Assembly: GCF_000982415.1 (NCBI RefSeq)
Contig: NZ_LANI01000004.1
Span: 124,001-188,000, forward strand
Origin: Kiloniella litopenaei
GTDB taxonomy: Bacteria > Pseudomonadota > Alphaproteobacteria > Kiloniellales > Kiloniellaceae
Reading direction: 5' to 3'
DNA length: 64,000 nucleotides
Made by a program: the position numbers and the translations under genes. The notes beneath the pieces are model-generated. The model was not told where the DNA came from. It worked only from the letters and a program-made list of their open reading frames with translations, and did no database searches. Each line of letters opens with the position of its first letter. The stretch's first letter is position 1. Shown piece by piece: positions 18,073 through 26,958 of the stretch.

Positions 18073-18960
18073 ATGACAAACAAAGAAGATATCATAAGGC
18101 AGCTTCCCTGCTGGGATGGTGCGGTAGATCCTGAACCATTGGGGGGCGGGATTACCAACCATAACTATACCGTAAAGGACAGTAGGGGTAAGTACGTCGT
18201 TCGTTTCGGGGAAGATATTCCAGTGCATCATGTGATGCGCTTTAACGAACTGGCAGCCAGCCAGGCAGCTTATCAGGCCGGGGTTTCGCCCGAGGTGGTT
18301 TTTGCAGAAAACGGCATTATGGTTTTACGCTTTATCGAAGGAACCTGCTTCGATGAGAGTATGGTTCGTGATCCGGAGAACTTGAAAAAAATTATTCCAC
18401 TGATCCGACAGGCACATAGGGAAATACCAAAATACCTGCGTGGGCCTTCCCTCGTATTCTGGGTTTTCCATGTCATTCGAGACTATGCAGCAACTCTCAA
18501 AAAGAGACAGAGCCGTATGGTTAATGAAATCCCTTGGTTGTTGGATAGTTCGGAATCTTTGGAAAAGGCAGTTGGGCAAGTCGACCTTGTGTTCGGGCAC
18601 AATGATTTATTGGCAGCGAATTTTATAGACGATGGTGACCGTGTCTGGCTTTTCGATTGGGATTATGCCGGCTTTAATTCCCCGCTCTTTGATCTGGGTG
18701 GGCTTGTGTCCAATTCAGAACTGGATAAGTCGTCGGAAAAGTGGGTACTCGAAAGCTATTTTGAACGTCCTGTTACGGATGAACTTCTCTATAGATACGA
18801 GGCAATGAAGTGTGCCTCTCTCTTGCGAGAAACCATGTGGAGTATGGTATCGGAAATTCATTCCGATATTGATTTTGATTATCAGAAATATACCGAGGAA
18901 AACCTCGATAAATTCAGAGTGCAGCTTCAAGCCTTCCAAAAAAGTGAGATACTAAAATGA
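18073..18960 (+). CDS. Choline/ethanolamine kinase-like phosphotransferase
   Basis: A 295-residue soluble protein of the choline kinase/APH fold. It has the nucleotide-side GGGITNHNYTVKD segment near residue 23, catalytic loop FGHNDLLAANF (about 176-186) and metal-binding LFDWDYAGFNSPLFDLG (about 195-211), which are closer to choline/ethanolamine kinases than to antibiotic kinases. Likely reaction: ATP-dependent phosphorylation of choline, ethanolamine or a related amino-alcohol. It lies 14 bp after the permease gene and overlaps the next gene by 4 nt (ATGA), so it belongs to the uptake and catabolic operon. The substrate remains unproven. Confidence 0.82.
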   Translation: MTNKEDIIRQLPCWDGAVDPEPLGGGITNHNYTVKDSRGKYVVRFGEDIPVHHVMRFNELAASQAAYQAGVSPEVVFAENGIMVLRFIEGTCFDESMVRDPENLKKIIPLIRQAHREIPKYLRGPSLVFWVFHVIRDYAATLKKRQSRMVNEIPWLLDSSESLEKAVGQVDLVFGHNDLLAANFIDDGDRVWLFDWDYAGFNSPLFDLGGLVSNSELDKSSEKWVLESYFERPVTDELLYRYEAMKCASLLRETMWSMVSEIHSDIDFDYQKYTEENLDKFRVQLQAFQKSEILK

Positions 18961-21416
18961 CCGATTCAAAATCTGATACCCTGCCAAAAGATGCTCGGAT
19001 AGTAATTGTTGGCGGTGGTATTGTCGGGACATCCACAGCCTACCATCTTGGAAAAATGGGATATAGTGACACGATACTGATTGAGCGTGGTAAGCTGACG
19101 TCTGGTACGACCTTTCATGCTGCTGGATTAGTGGGACAGTTACGTTCCAATGCAAATATTACCCAGCTTTTGGGCTATTCCGTTGATCTTTATAAGAATC
19201 TGGAAAAGGAAACGGAACAGGCAACGGGCTGGAAGATGAATGGTGGGTTGCGTCTGGCCTGTAATCAAGAGCGTTGGACAGAAGTAAAACGCCAGGCAAC
19301 TACGGCACATTCTTTTGGTTTGGATATGCAATTGCTTACGCCAAAAGAGGCGCAAGAACTGTGGCCGATGATGACGATTGATGATGTTGTGGGGGCTGCT
19401 TTCCTGCCGACAGATGGTCAGGCTAACCCTTCGGATATAACCTTGTCCTTGGCTAAGGGCGCGCGAATGAACGGTGTCTCAATTTTCGAAGACACCGAAG
19501 TCCTGGATGTTGAAGTTGAAAATGGCAAGGTTGTTGCCGTTGTGACGTCAAAGGGTCGGATTGCCTGTGACAAGGTCGTCAACTGCTGCGGGCAGTGGGC
19601 GCGTCAGGAAGCGAAAAAAGTTGGTGTGAATGTTCCCTTGGTATCAGTTGAGCATCAATTTATGATTACCGAAAAAATCGAAGGAATTACACCGGATCTA
19701 CCGACATTGCGTGACCCGGATCGCCTGACATACTACAAAGAGGACGTTGGCGGTCTAGTCATGGGGGGGTATGAACCCAACGGTATCCCGTGGGCGACAA
19801 AGGGCTTTCCAGAAAAATTTCATTTCTCGTTACTGGATTCAAACTGGGATCATTTCGAACAGCTTATGGAACTTGCTTTGGGGCGTGTTCCTGCTTTGGA
19901 AACGGCTGGCGTTCGTGAGCTTATCAATGGGCCTGAAAGCTTTACACCAGATGGAAATTTCATTCTGGGTGAAGCGCCTGAACTGAAAAACTACTTTGTT
20001 GGTGCCGGCTTTAATGCCTTTGGTATTGCAGCTGGTGGCGGGGCTGGTATGGCTTTGGCTGAATGGGTTGTTAATGGAGAGCCGCCGTATGACCTATGGC
20101 CTGTGGATATCAGAAGGTTTGGTCGGGCACATTTTGATACGGATTGGGTGCGCAAACGTACACTGGAAGCCTATGGCAAGCACTACACAATGGCATGGCC
20201 ATTTGAAGAGCATTCATCAGGGCGTCCAAATCGTAAGTCTCCGCTTTATGACGTCTTGAAAAAACAAGGGGCTTGTTTTGGTGAGAAGCTTGGTTGGGAA
20301 AGACCAAACTGGTTTGCTGGCGAAGGGCAGGAAGCTAAGGATATTTATTCCTTTGAGCGTCAAAACTGGTTTAAGAATGTTGGTGAGGAACATTGTTTAA
20401 CACGTTCTAATGTCACTGTTTTTGATCAATCTTCATTCGCAAAATTCAAGTTGATTGGCCCGGATGCTGAAGAAGCGTTGAGCTGGATATGTGCCAACGA
20501 TGTTGCTAAAAAAACAGGCGCTTTGATCTATACGCAAATGTTGAATGATCGTGGTGGCATTGAATGTGATTTGACTGTCGTTCGTGTTTCTGAAAACGAG
20601 TTTTATATTGTGACGGGGACAGGGTATGCCACACATGATTTCGACTGGATTAGCAAAAATATACCAACTGATTTAAATGCGCAGCTTGTTGATGTGACGT
20701 CCGGTTATTCGGTTCTTTCCGTGATGGGGCCTGATGCGCGAAACGTACTGCAGAAGATTTCATCTGATGATCTTTCGAATGAAAACTTTGCCTTTGGTAC
20801 CATGCAAACTATCGGTGTTGCCGGGGCACCGGTGATGGCCCTGAGGGTTACCTATGTTGGCGAGTTGGGCTGGGAGCTTCATATACCGACTGAATTTGCC
20901 ATTAATGTTTATCAGGCCTTGATGAGCGCCGGGGAAGAATATGGTATTGGTAATGCGGGTTATCGAGCGATTGAAAGCTTACGCCTGGAAAAGGGGTATC
21001 GTGCCTGGTCTTCGGATATTGGACCTGATCATACTCCATTAGAGGCCGGTATGGCTTGGGCTTGTAAGCTCAAGAAAAATATCGACTTTAAGGGGCGAAA
21101 GGCTTTGGAGACACAAAGAGAAGAGGGCATTAAAAAAAGTTTGTGCTGTTTCACGATTGATGATGTTGATGTCATTCTCTTGGGGCGAGAAACAATTTAT
21201 CGCAACGGTGAGCGGGTTGGATGGTTAACATCGGCAGGTTTTGGATTTACGGTTAACAAGAACATTGGTTATGGCTATGTGCGAAATCAGGATGGTGTAA
21301 ATCGGGCCTATCTAGAATCTGGTGAGTATGAGTTAGAAGTGGGAACCGTGCGCCATAAATGTGAAATACACTTTGGCGCATTGTTTGATCCGAAAATGGA
21401 AAAAGTAAAGCAGTAA
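18957..21416 (+). CDS. FAD-dependent dehydrogenase with GcvT domain (dimethylglycine/sarcosine dehydrogenase type)
   Basis: An 819-residue two-part enzyme. The N-terminal DAO-type FAD domain (to about 420) starts with IVIVGGGIVGTSTAYHLG and has GTTFHAAGLVGQL, whose histidine matches the covalent FAD site of dimethylglycine dehydrogenases. The C-terminal half (about 430-819) is a GcvT/aminomethyltransferase folate-binding domain with GELGWELHIP and LRLEKGYRAWSSDIGPDHTPLEAG. Enzymes of this build oxidatively demethylate dimethylglycine or sarcosine and pass formaldehyde to tetrahydrofolate. Placement after a betaine-type transporter supports methylated-amine catabolism. Which N-methyl substrate it prefers cannot be read here. 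A large hairpin follows the stop. Confidence 0.88.
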   Translation: MTDSKSDTLPKDARIVIVGGGIVGTSTAYHLGKMGYSDTILIERGKLTSGTTFHAAGLVGQLRSNANITQLLGYSVDLYKNLEKETEQATGWKMNGGLRLACNQERWTEVKRQATTAHSFGLDMQLLTPKEAQELWPMMTIDDVVGAAFLPTDGQANPSDITLSLAKGARMNGVSIFEDTEVLDVEVENGKVVAVVTSKGRIACDKVVNCCGQWARQEAKKVGVNVPLVSVEHQFMITEKIEGITPDLPTLRDPDRLTYYKEDVGGLVMGGYEPNGIPWATKGFPEKFHFSLLDSNWDHFEQLMELALGRVPALETAGVRELINGPESFTPDGNFILGEAPELKNYFVGAGFNAFGIAAGGGAGMALAEWVVNGEPPYDLWPVDIRRFGRAHFDTDWVRKRTLEAYGKHYTMAWPFEEHSSGRPNRKSPLYDVLKKQGACFGEKLGWERPNWFAGEGQEAKDIYSFERQNWFKNVGEEHCLTRSNVTVFDQSSFAKFKLIGPDAEEALSWICANDVAKKTGALIYTQMLNDRGGIECDLTVVRVSENEFYIVTGTGYATHDFDWISKNIPTDLNAQLVDVTSGYSVLSVMGPDARNVLQKISSDDLSNENFAFGTMQTIGVAGAPVMALRVTYVGELGWELHIPTEFAINVYQALMSAGEEYGIGNAGYRAIESLRLEKGYRAWSSDIGPDHTPLEAGMAWACKLKKNIDFKGRKALETQREEGIKKSLCCFTIDDVDVILLGRETIYRNGERVGWLTSAGFGFTVNKNIGYGYVRNQDGVNRAYLESGEYELEVGTVRHKCEIHFGALFDPKMEKVKQ

Positions 21417-21432
21417 CCGGGCTTTACAGTAT

Positions 21433-21496
21433 AATCTTCAAGTGTTTTCTTTGCTAATGACACAGCCAGTCCAGTCAAAGAAAATGCTTGAAGATT
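21433..21496 (+). other. Long stem-loop downstream of the FAD/GcvT gene
   Basis: The 21-nt arm at 21433-21453 (AATCTTCAAG then TGTTTTCTTTG) pairs with the arm at 21476-21496 over all 21 positions as RNA, with two adjacent G-U pairs and a 22-nt loop. No clear U-tract follows. It could be a terminator relying on processing, an mRNA stabiliser, or a small inverted-repeat remnant. Confidence 0.6.
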
Positions 21497-21537
21497 TATT
21501 TGTTGGTAATTCTTCAATTTTTGTCTTAGATATCTTC

Positions 21538-21574
21538 GTTCGATCCCCAAGGTTCGATAAACTTGGAGTTCGAT
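21538..21574. promoter_or_regulatory. Three GTTCGAT direct repeats upstream of the alcohol dehydrogenase
   Basis: GTTCGAT occurs at 21538-21544, 21552-21558 and 21568-21574, with start-to-start spacing 14 and 16 bp, ending 55 bp before the start codon. The regular spacing suggests a multi-site regulator target. No known regulator is assigned. Confidence 0.4.
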
Positions 21575-21629
21575 AAATAAGCAAATACGTGAAAAGCGTA
21601 ACGCCTTCCACTTCATACGGAGAAAAACC

Positions 21630-22808
21630 GTGAACGATAAAATTGAAAATATGCAGGGTAATTGGAATTACCCGACGACTGTTCGTTTTGGTGTTGGTCG
21701 CATCAAGGAAATTGCTGATGTTTGCAGCGGCCTTGGTATGAGCAACCCCCTTCTTATTACTGATGCTGGACTTGCAGCGTTGCCGATGGTTGCGGATGTT
21801 GTTGCAACCTGTAAAGCAGCTGGTCTTGGGTGTGATGTTTTCAGTGACATCAAACCTAACCCTATTGGGCAAAACATCATGGACGGTGTTGCTTTCTATC
21901 ATAAAGGTAAACACGACGGTGTTATCGCTTTTGGTGGTGGTTCAGGTCTGGATGCAGCAAAAGCTGTTGCCCTCATGGTTGGACAGGATCGCCCGCTTTG
22001 GGATTTTGAAGATGTTGGTGATAACTGGACCCGTGCCAATGCCGACAAAATTGCCCCAATCGTCGCAGTACCAACGACTTCTGGTACAGGATCAGAAGTT
22101 GGTCGTGCTTCTGTTATTACCCATGAAGAAACACACGTTAAAAAAATCATTTTCCACGCTAAGATGATGCCATCTGTTGTGATTGACGATCCTGAGTTGA
22201 CTGTTGGTCTGCCTGCAAAATTGACTGCGGCGACTGGTATGGATGCGCTTTCACATAACCTAGAGGCATTCTGTGCACCGGGATATCACCCGATGGCGGA
22301 CGGTATTGCTGTTGAAGGTATTCGTCTGATCCAGAAATCCTTGGTGAAAACTGTCGAAGACGGTACTGATCTGGTTGCCCGTTCCGATATGATGATTGCA
22401 TCAAGCATGGGCGCGACTGCTTTCCAAAAAGGTCTAGGCGGTATGCATGCACTGGCTCACCCACTTGGGGGGATTTATGATGCGCACCACGGCATGTTGA
22501 ATGCTATTCTGATGCCATATGTTCTGGTTGCGAACCGTTCTGTTATTGAAGAACGTGCGGCATACTTGGCGCGTTGTCTCGATCTTAAAGACGCGTCGTT
22601 TGACGGATTGCTACAGTGGGTGATGGATCTTCGTACAACACTTGATATTCCAAATGCTTTGTCAGCAATTGGTATTGATGAAGATAAGGTTGATGAAATT
22701 GGTGTTCTTGCAACACAGGATCCATCAGCTGGCGGGAACCCTATTCAGTTCACACCTGAAGAATATTCAGCTATTCTTCTAAAGGCAATCCGGGGCGATC
22801 TTGGATAA
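21630..22808 (+). CDS. Iron-containing (group III) alcohol dehydrogenase
   Basis: A 392-residue NAD(P)-dependent dehydrogenase. Family features: nucleotide-binding GGGSGLDAAK near residue 97, TSGTGSEVGRASVI near 150, and the metal ligands in GMDALSHNLEAF (Asp and His) and GGMHALAHPLGGIYDAHHG (two His). The GTG start at 21630 has GGAG 7 nt upstream. The substrate is not identifiable; adjacency to the methylated-amine genes suggests an aldehyde or alcohol produced by that pathway, but a hairpin and a 213-bp gap with candidate operator repeats imply separate expression. A terminator follows. Confidence 0.9.
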   Translation: MNDKIENMQGNWNYPTTVRFGVGRIKEIADVCSGLGMSNPLLITDAGLAALPMVADVVATCKAAGLGCDVFSDIKPNPIGQNIMDGVAFYHKGKHDGVIAFGGGSGLDAAKAVALMVGQDRPLWDFEDVGDNWTRANADKIAPIVAVPTTSGTGSEVGRASVITHEETHVKKIIFHAKMMPSVVIDDPELTVGLPAKLTAATGMDALSHNLEAFCAPGYHPMADGIAVEGIRLIQKSLVKTVEDGTDLVARSDMMIASSMGATAFQKGLGGMHALAHPLGGIYDAHHGMLNAILMPYVLVANRSVIEERAAYLARCLDLKDASFDGLLQWVMDLRTTLDIPNALSAIGIDEDKVDEIGVLATQDPSAGGNPIQFTPEEYSAILLKAIRGDLG

Positions 22809-22848
22809 GGCCTGAGAGTAAAGATACTCAAAGATTTAGCGGTATTGG

Positions 22849-22883
22849 AAACCGGGGATGTTAAACATTCCCGGTTTTTTGTT
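22849..22883 (+). terminator. Intrinsic terminator after the alcohol dehydrogenase
   Basis: AAACCGGGGATG (22849-22860) pairs with CATTCCCGGTTT (22866-22877), one G-U pair, and is followed by T-rich sequence. Confidence 0.88.
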
Positions 22884-23441
22884 TCTGAATGGCTGATCGT
22901 TGATTTCTTAAGACTGTCCCTCCACAGCCCTGTAAAATAATTGATTGCAAAGGGTTCCTAAAGACAGGAGGGGGTGTCGTCGGTGACACCCCTCTTGAGA
23001 TCAGCCTACCTTGTGAGACACAATTACGATGCAGTTATAATACGGACTTGGAAGTTCTCTCTCTCTGGCTCTCGATACGTTGAGGTTGCACGTATGATCT
23101 CGGTTACAAGTAACACCAAAGAATTCATTCTTCTAAAAAAACATTCAACAAATGAACCTTTATGGCTTTTGCTACGACTAAAGTTTAAAGGAGAGATTTT
23201 GCCACCTTAATTCTATTCTTTAAATTTATAAATATTGAAGAATAATATGTATCGTATAGGTGTTATTTGGGAATTCGAAAAGTTTCATATAGTCGAAGCT
23301 GGATTGAGAAACGGTATAGCTCAGGGAATTGAAAATGTGCATACGGGATCTTGACCTTGGACATCCAGGGTTTTCAGACGTTTACTATCTCCAAAGTGTT
23401 TCTATTCAAAGAAAAGAGTTGCTCTACAATAAGGTATGAAT
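22884..23441. other. 558-bp stretch without a recognisable gene
   Basis: No conserved protein or RNA was recognised here. It contains a GC-rich hairpin, GGGGTGTC (22971-22978) with GACACCCC (22985-22992), and an open frame of 78 codons (22974-23210, GTG start) that has no convincing ribosome site or family resemblance. The stretch may be decayed or hold the promoter of the next gene. Confidence 0.4.
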
Positions 23442-24170
23442 ATGTGGAAACATCATTTCATTATCAGCGGCGTTCTTATTTTGCTCGCTATACCGATCTA
23501 TCTTATGGACAAACATTTTCTAAAGCCGTCTCAAGGTAGCTTTATCGCCTTGGATTTTCGAGGGATTCTTGCTCTAGGCTATCTGATTCTTCTGGTTCTG
23601 CACTTATCTTTTTCAACAGCGTGGCTGTATTTTGGTAAGGATGTGTCACTGCCTCGCGCCCATTTAATAAGTTTTCCTGTATCGATTGTTCTACTCGCTG
23701 TCGTGTCTTACGGGGCTATCATTTTTTTCGAAAGTGCTGAAAGAAGACAACGGGCGGCTATTCTAGAGAACCGAAAAAACCTTTATGACGTCATCAGTCT
23801 AAAAGAATGGTGGTATGCCCCAAATGCTGACCACCCAGAAGAAGTGTATGTGAAACTAACATTCGGAAAAAAAGGTCGCTTTGCCGCAACTATAGAGGGG
23901 TGGGAAGAAGGGGAATATGGAGAACAGATTTTTGTTGGCTCACTGGATCATCAAATCAAGGTCGAGAAGGGCGAAACAGTGACTGCAATTTTGAAAGTTA
24001 AGCATTACAATCCGGGAGATGTAAAGGATATACGAATTTTCTTCTATTTATTTGATAAAGACGTGGGATCTTCTGTAATGGATCTATCAAAATTTTATTT
24101 TGATAACCCCAAATCACAGGGGAATGGTAAAGATTTTTATGAACAATTACCCCCGCCATCACCCATGTAA
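23442..24170 (+). CDS. Membrane protein of unknown function
   Basis: A 242-residue protein with three predicted membrane segments (about residues 6-22, 40-62 and 73-96) followed by a soluble part of about 145 residues (likely in the periplasm if the N terminus is cytoplasmic) rich in beta-type sequence and ending in a proline-rich tail EQLPPPSPM. The family is not recognised. AAGG at 23431-23434 is 7 nt before the ATG at 23442; an ATG at 23436 is too close to it. The gene is isolated, between a gene-poor stretch and a convergent oxidoreductase, and is a candidate for recently acquired accessory DNA. Confidence 0.6.
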   Translation: MWKHHFIISGVLILLAIPIYLMDKHFLKPSQGSFIALDFRGILALGYLILLVLHLSFSTAWLYFGKDVSLPRAHLISFPVSIVLLAVVSYGAIIFFESAERRQRAAILENRKNLYDVISLKEWWYAPNADHPEEVYVKLTFGKKGRFAATIEGWEEGEYGEQIFVGSLDHQIKVEKGETVTAILKVKHYNPGDVKDIRIFFYLFDKDVGSSVMDLSKFYFDNPKSQGNGKDFYEQLPPPSPM

Positions 24171-24272
24171 AAGGTTCGTGTTCAAGTCATATAGGCGAGC
24201 ACCCCGTGACGAGGAAGCGTTTGATTTATAAATCACCCGTTTTTTGAAGTCATGTAAATACACAAACTGTTC

Positions 24273-24282
24273 GGGGGGGGGG
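24273..24282. repeat. Run of ten G residues
   Basis: A homopolymer of ten G lies in the non-coding space between two convergent genes. Such tracts are prone to slippage and sequencing error. No frame reads through it usefully. Confidence 0.8.
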
Positions 24283-24296
24283 CTGTTTCATGGAAC

Positions 24297-24325
24297 AGTG
24301 TTCACTAAGAACATTAGTGGACACT
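24297..24325. terminator. Hairpin between convergent genes
   Basis: AGTGTTCACTA (24297-24307) pairs with TAGTGGACACT (24315-24325), with one G-U pair and a 7-nt loop. It lies between the membrane protein gene and the convergent oxidoreductase and may serve as terminator for either; the T-tract on the plus side (TTTAATATTTAT) is weak. Confidence 0.5.
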
Positions 24326-24351
24326 TTAATATTTATAAGCGGGGCAGATGG

Positions 24352-25578
24352 TTACGACTGTTCTCGCAGATACTGATCAATACCTTGGGCGACATGTATC
24401 GCCATGGAAAAACATCCTTGAAGTAAATATCCGCCAGTCGGTGCTTCCCAGTCCAACATTTCCCCGGCAACAAAAATACCCGGCAGTCGCTTTAACATTA
24501 GGTCATTTGTGCAAGCGTTAAATTTAATACCACCTGCTGTTGATATTGCCCGGTCAATCGGCCTTGCTTTATGAAGTGTAACGGGCAGGGCTTTTATTTT
24601 TTTGACTAGCGTATCTGGGCAGCTAAACTCTTCTTTGTTGGTAAGAGCTTTGAGAAGATTAAGACTGGTGGATGATACACGCAGTTCTTGTTTCAGGAAT
24701 TTCCCGAGGGCCAGAGTTTTTGCTCTTTTTTTAAGAGCCTTAGCCAATTTTTCTTGGCTATGGTTGGGTTTTAAATCTATGAAGACTGTTGTTGATTGAT
24801 CTCTGTTTATAGCTTCACGGATTGATTTGCTGAGGGCATATATCGCACCGCCCTCCAGGCCATAGGAAGAAAGCATGATTTCTCCCTTTGTTGTTCTGTC
24901 CTCATGAGTGAGAGAAATATTTTTAAGAGGTTGCCCAAAGCAGCTTTCTTGTAACGTTTCGGGCCAATGCGTTTCGTATCCGCAATTTGCTGCTTCCAAA
25001 GGCTCTATGTCGATTTTTTCTTTCGCCAGAATTGGAACCCATGCGGCATCAGAGCCAAGTTTTCCCCAGCTGGCACCACCAAGGGCCAGAAGGGTTGCTT
25101 GTGGCGATATCGTGATAACTTGATTATCGTTATTTTTGACAAGCAAGTTTTTTTGACTATCAAAGCCGATCCATTTATGCCGCGTAAAGAGCTTTAAGCC
25201 CTTATGGGATAAGTCGGCAAGCCAGGCTCGTAAGAGTTCTGTCGCTTTAAATTTGGTTGGGAAAACCCGGCCGCTGGACCCGATAAAGGTTTCCTGACCC
25301 AGGGTAAGGCAAAAACCTCTTAGGTCTTTTGGTGTGAATTGTTGTAGGAGAGGGGTGAAGCGGGCTTCATTCTCGTAATAACGCGTGGCAAAGGTATCCA
25401 GAGGTTCGCTGTGTGTCAGATTAAGGCCGCCACGGCCTGCAAGCTGGAATCTTCTGGCTACGGAGGGCTTGGTATCATAGAGATGAACTCTGTGCCCCAT
25501 TTCCAGTAACTGGTGCGCCGCCATAAGGCCAGCAGGGCCGCCCCCTATAATAGCAATAAATTTCGATGTATCGTTCAC
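24352..25578 (-). CDS. FAD-dependent oxidoreductase of the HI0933/TIGR03862 type
   Basis: A 408-residue flavoprotein beginning with the dinucleotide fold IAIIGGGPAGLMAAHQL and the following RRFQLAGRGGLNLTHSE segment, which is diagnostic for the HI0933-like family and its TIGR03862 subgroup. The C-terminal GGIKFN and FVAGEMLDWEAPTGGYLLQGCFSMA runs contact FAD. The reaction is unknown for this family, though it is widespread in proteobacteria. It is expressed on its own; the start at 25578 agrees with homologue length (about 400). Confidence 0.88.
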   Translation of the reverse strand: MNDTSKFIAIIGGGPAGLMAAHQLLEMGHRVHLYDTKPSVARRFQLAGRGGLNLTHSEPLDTFATRYYENEARFTPLLQQFTPKDLRGFCLTLGQETFIGSSGRVFPTKFKATELLRAWLADLSHKGLKLFTRHKWIGFDSQKNLLVKNNDNQVITISPQATLLALGGASWGKLGSDAAWVPILAKEKIDIEPLEAANCGYETHWPETLQESCFGQPLKNISLTHEDRTTKGEIMLSSYGLEGGAIYALSKSIREAINRDQSTTVFIDLKPNHSQEKLAKALKKRAKTLALGKFLKQELRVSSTSLNLLKALTNKEEFSCPDTLVKKIKALPVTLHKARPIDRAISTAGGIKFNACTNDLMLKRLPGIFVAGEMLDWEAPTGGYLLQGCFSMAIHVAQGIDQYLREQS

Positions 25579-25686
25579 ATAACTCTCCTGCAGAAAGAGT
25601 TATATAGGCAATTGATAAAGGCCTGTCATCCGTTTCTGGATAAATTGCTTTTCAGGACATTCGTTGAGCAAACTCTGACATTTGAA

Positions 25687-25926
25687 TTATTTATTGTCTT
25701 CTTCCTGATCTTTTTCTTTTAGTGCATTAAGAACTTTCTCTGCAAAAGCCCCTTGATCATGTCTGGCGTGAAGAAACAATTCTACAGTCTTCCGCGCAGA
25801 TTCTTTGTCATAGGGAACCTGACCATTCATACGTAGCTCTACTTCTTTTAGAATTTTTGGGTCAAGTTTACCACGAAGAGACCTTAAATCGTTGAGGACT
25901 TTTTCCTTGATATCTTCATCTGCCAT
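25687..25926 (-). CDS. Small conserved-looking charged protein
   Basis: A 79-residue soluble, helical, highly charged protein without cysteines (beginning MADEDIKEKVLNDLRSL). AGGGAA lies about 7 nt upstream of the ATG at 25926, a good ribosome site, and the codon usage matches its neighbours, so I judge it real. No domain was recognised. It is in the same direction as the flavoprotein gene 108 bp downstream and could share its transcript. Confidence 0.6.
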   Translation of the reverse strand: MADEDIKEKVLNDLRSLRGKLDPKILKEVELRMNGQVPYDKESARKTVELFLHARHDQGAFAEKVLNALKEKDQEEDNK

Positions 25927-26204
25927 TGGTGGTTCCCTTGAACAGAGGTTATAGGGTTATTGTTATACTACACCATTTTGCCATGGAATGGACACAACTA
26001 GGGTATATTTTTCGAAATAACTATTATGTTAGGTACAACACGGTCTTTTCTGATGGATATTCCTATTGTAGCTTTATACTTTGTTCAACAGGGCAAAAGC
26101 TGTAATTTAGGTTGCCATTCAGTAAGTTTGTTGTATATCAACGGTTAGGCGCGTAATAGAGGCGCAGCTTGATCTTAACACAATTAGTATGGATAAAAAT
26201 ATAG

Positions 26205-26933
26205 ATGTCTCTCGGTCTTCGTGAAACCCGTCGCCGTCGTTCAAACAATTTCCGTTGGGCGGTTTTCAAATGGACAATCGCATTAATTCTTGTCGGGGCC
26301 GCTGGTTGGTATTCCTACCGCGCTGGGCTCGAGCTAGCAAATCGTAAAGTTATAACCCTTAACGATAAAAATAGTGAGTTGGAACAAACCGTTCAAGAAC
26401 TTATGGAATTAAGAGACGAGCTTAATAGCAATCTAGAAGCGACCAAAGAAACTGCTGCTGGCTGGGAAAGTCGTTATCATAAAGATGTCCCGACGGGCGA
26501 GCTAAAAGTTATTGTTACTGACTTACAGGCAAAGATCGAAAACGGGGTTTCTCTGGATCGTCTCAAGTTTTTGATTGCCAGTGCTGAGAACAAGCGGGTA
26601 TGTGACAACAACCCAATCGAAAAGCGCTTTTATGTAAATACACCGATCTATACAGGTGCTAATGACAATGTTAGTTTTGCCCGCGGTAGTGTGACAATCA
26701 CAGCTCGGGGTGAGTCTGCTTACAATGCCGAAAATAAAGTTGAAGCATGGTACGACCCGGCCAAGCCGCTGGATTTTGTTTTTACGACATTGGGCGGTAA
26801 AGCCGTTAAGTTATCTGGCAAGCTGCCTTTGCATAAATCAATCGTTGTGAATGGTTCTGAGTACAAGTTTACTTTGAAAACAGGCGCAAAGGGCTTTGTT
26901 CAGGTTATCGGTGACCGCTGTGATTATCCCTGA
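26205..26933 (+). CDS. Membrane-anchored coiled-coil protein, unknown function
   Basis: A 242-residue protein. An arginine-rich cytoplasmic N terminus (RETRRRRSNNFRW) precedes one membrane helix (about 21-41), then a coiled coil (about 50-85, with NSELEQTVQELMELRDELNSN cut at its repeats) and a periplasmic C-terminal domain with two cysteines (about 130 and 239) that could bridge. The layout resembles single-pass envelope scaffold proteins, but I recognise no family. The ribosome site is weak. The next gene, on the same strand 25 bp later, suggests a two-gene unit ahead of tadD. Confidence 0.65.
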   Translation: MSLGLRETRRRRSNNFRWAVFKWTIALILVGAAGWYSYRAGLELANRKVITLNDKNSELEQTVQELMELRDELNSNLEATKETAAGWESRYHKDVPTGELKVIVTDLQAKIENGVSLDRLKFLIASAENKRVCDNNPIEKRFYVNTPIYTGANDNVSFARGSVTITARGESAYNAENKVEAWYDPAKPLDFVFTTLGGKAVKLSGKLPLHKSIVVNGSEYKFTLKTGAKGFVQVIGDRCDYP

Positions 26934-26958
26934 TTTATTCATTTATCAGAGTTTATAG

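Noticed and set aside
22974-23210. 78-codon frame starting with GTG
   Set aside because: No convincing ribosome site, start inside a hairpin, and no recognisable sequence; kept only as part of the gene-free region.
23313-23324. GGTATAGCTCAG, which looks like the D-arm start of a tRNA
   Set aside because: No acceptor stem, anticodon arm or T-arm (GGTTCGA-type) follows at the right distance.
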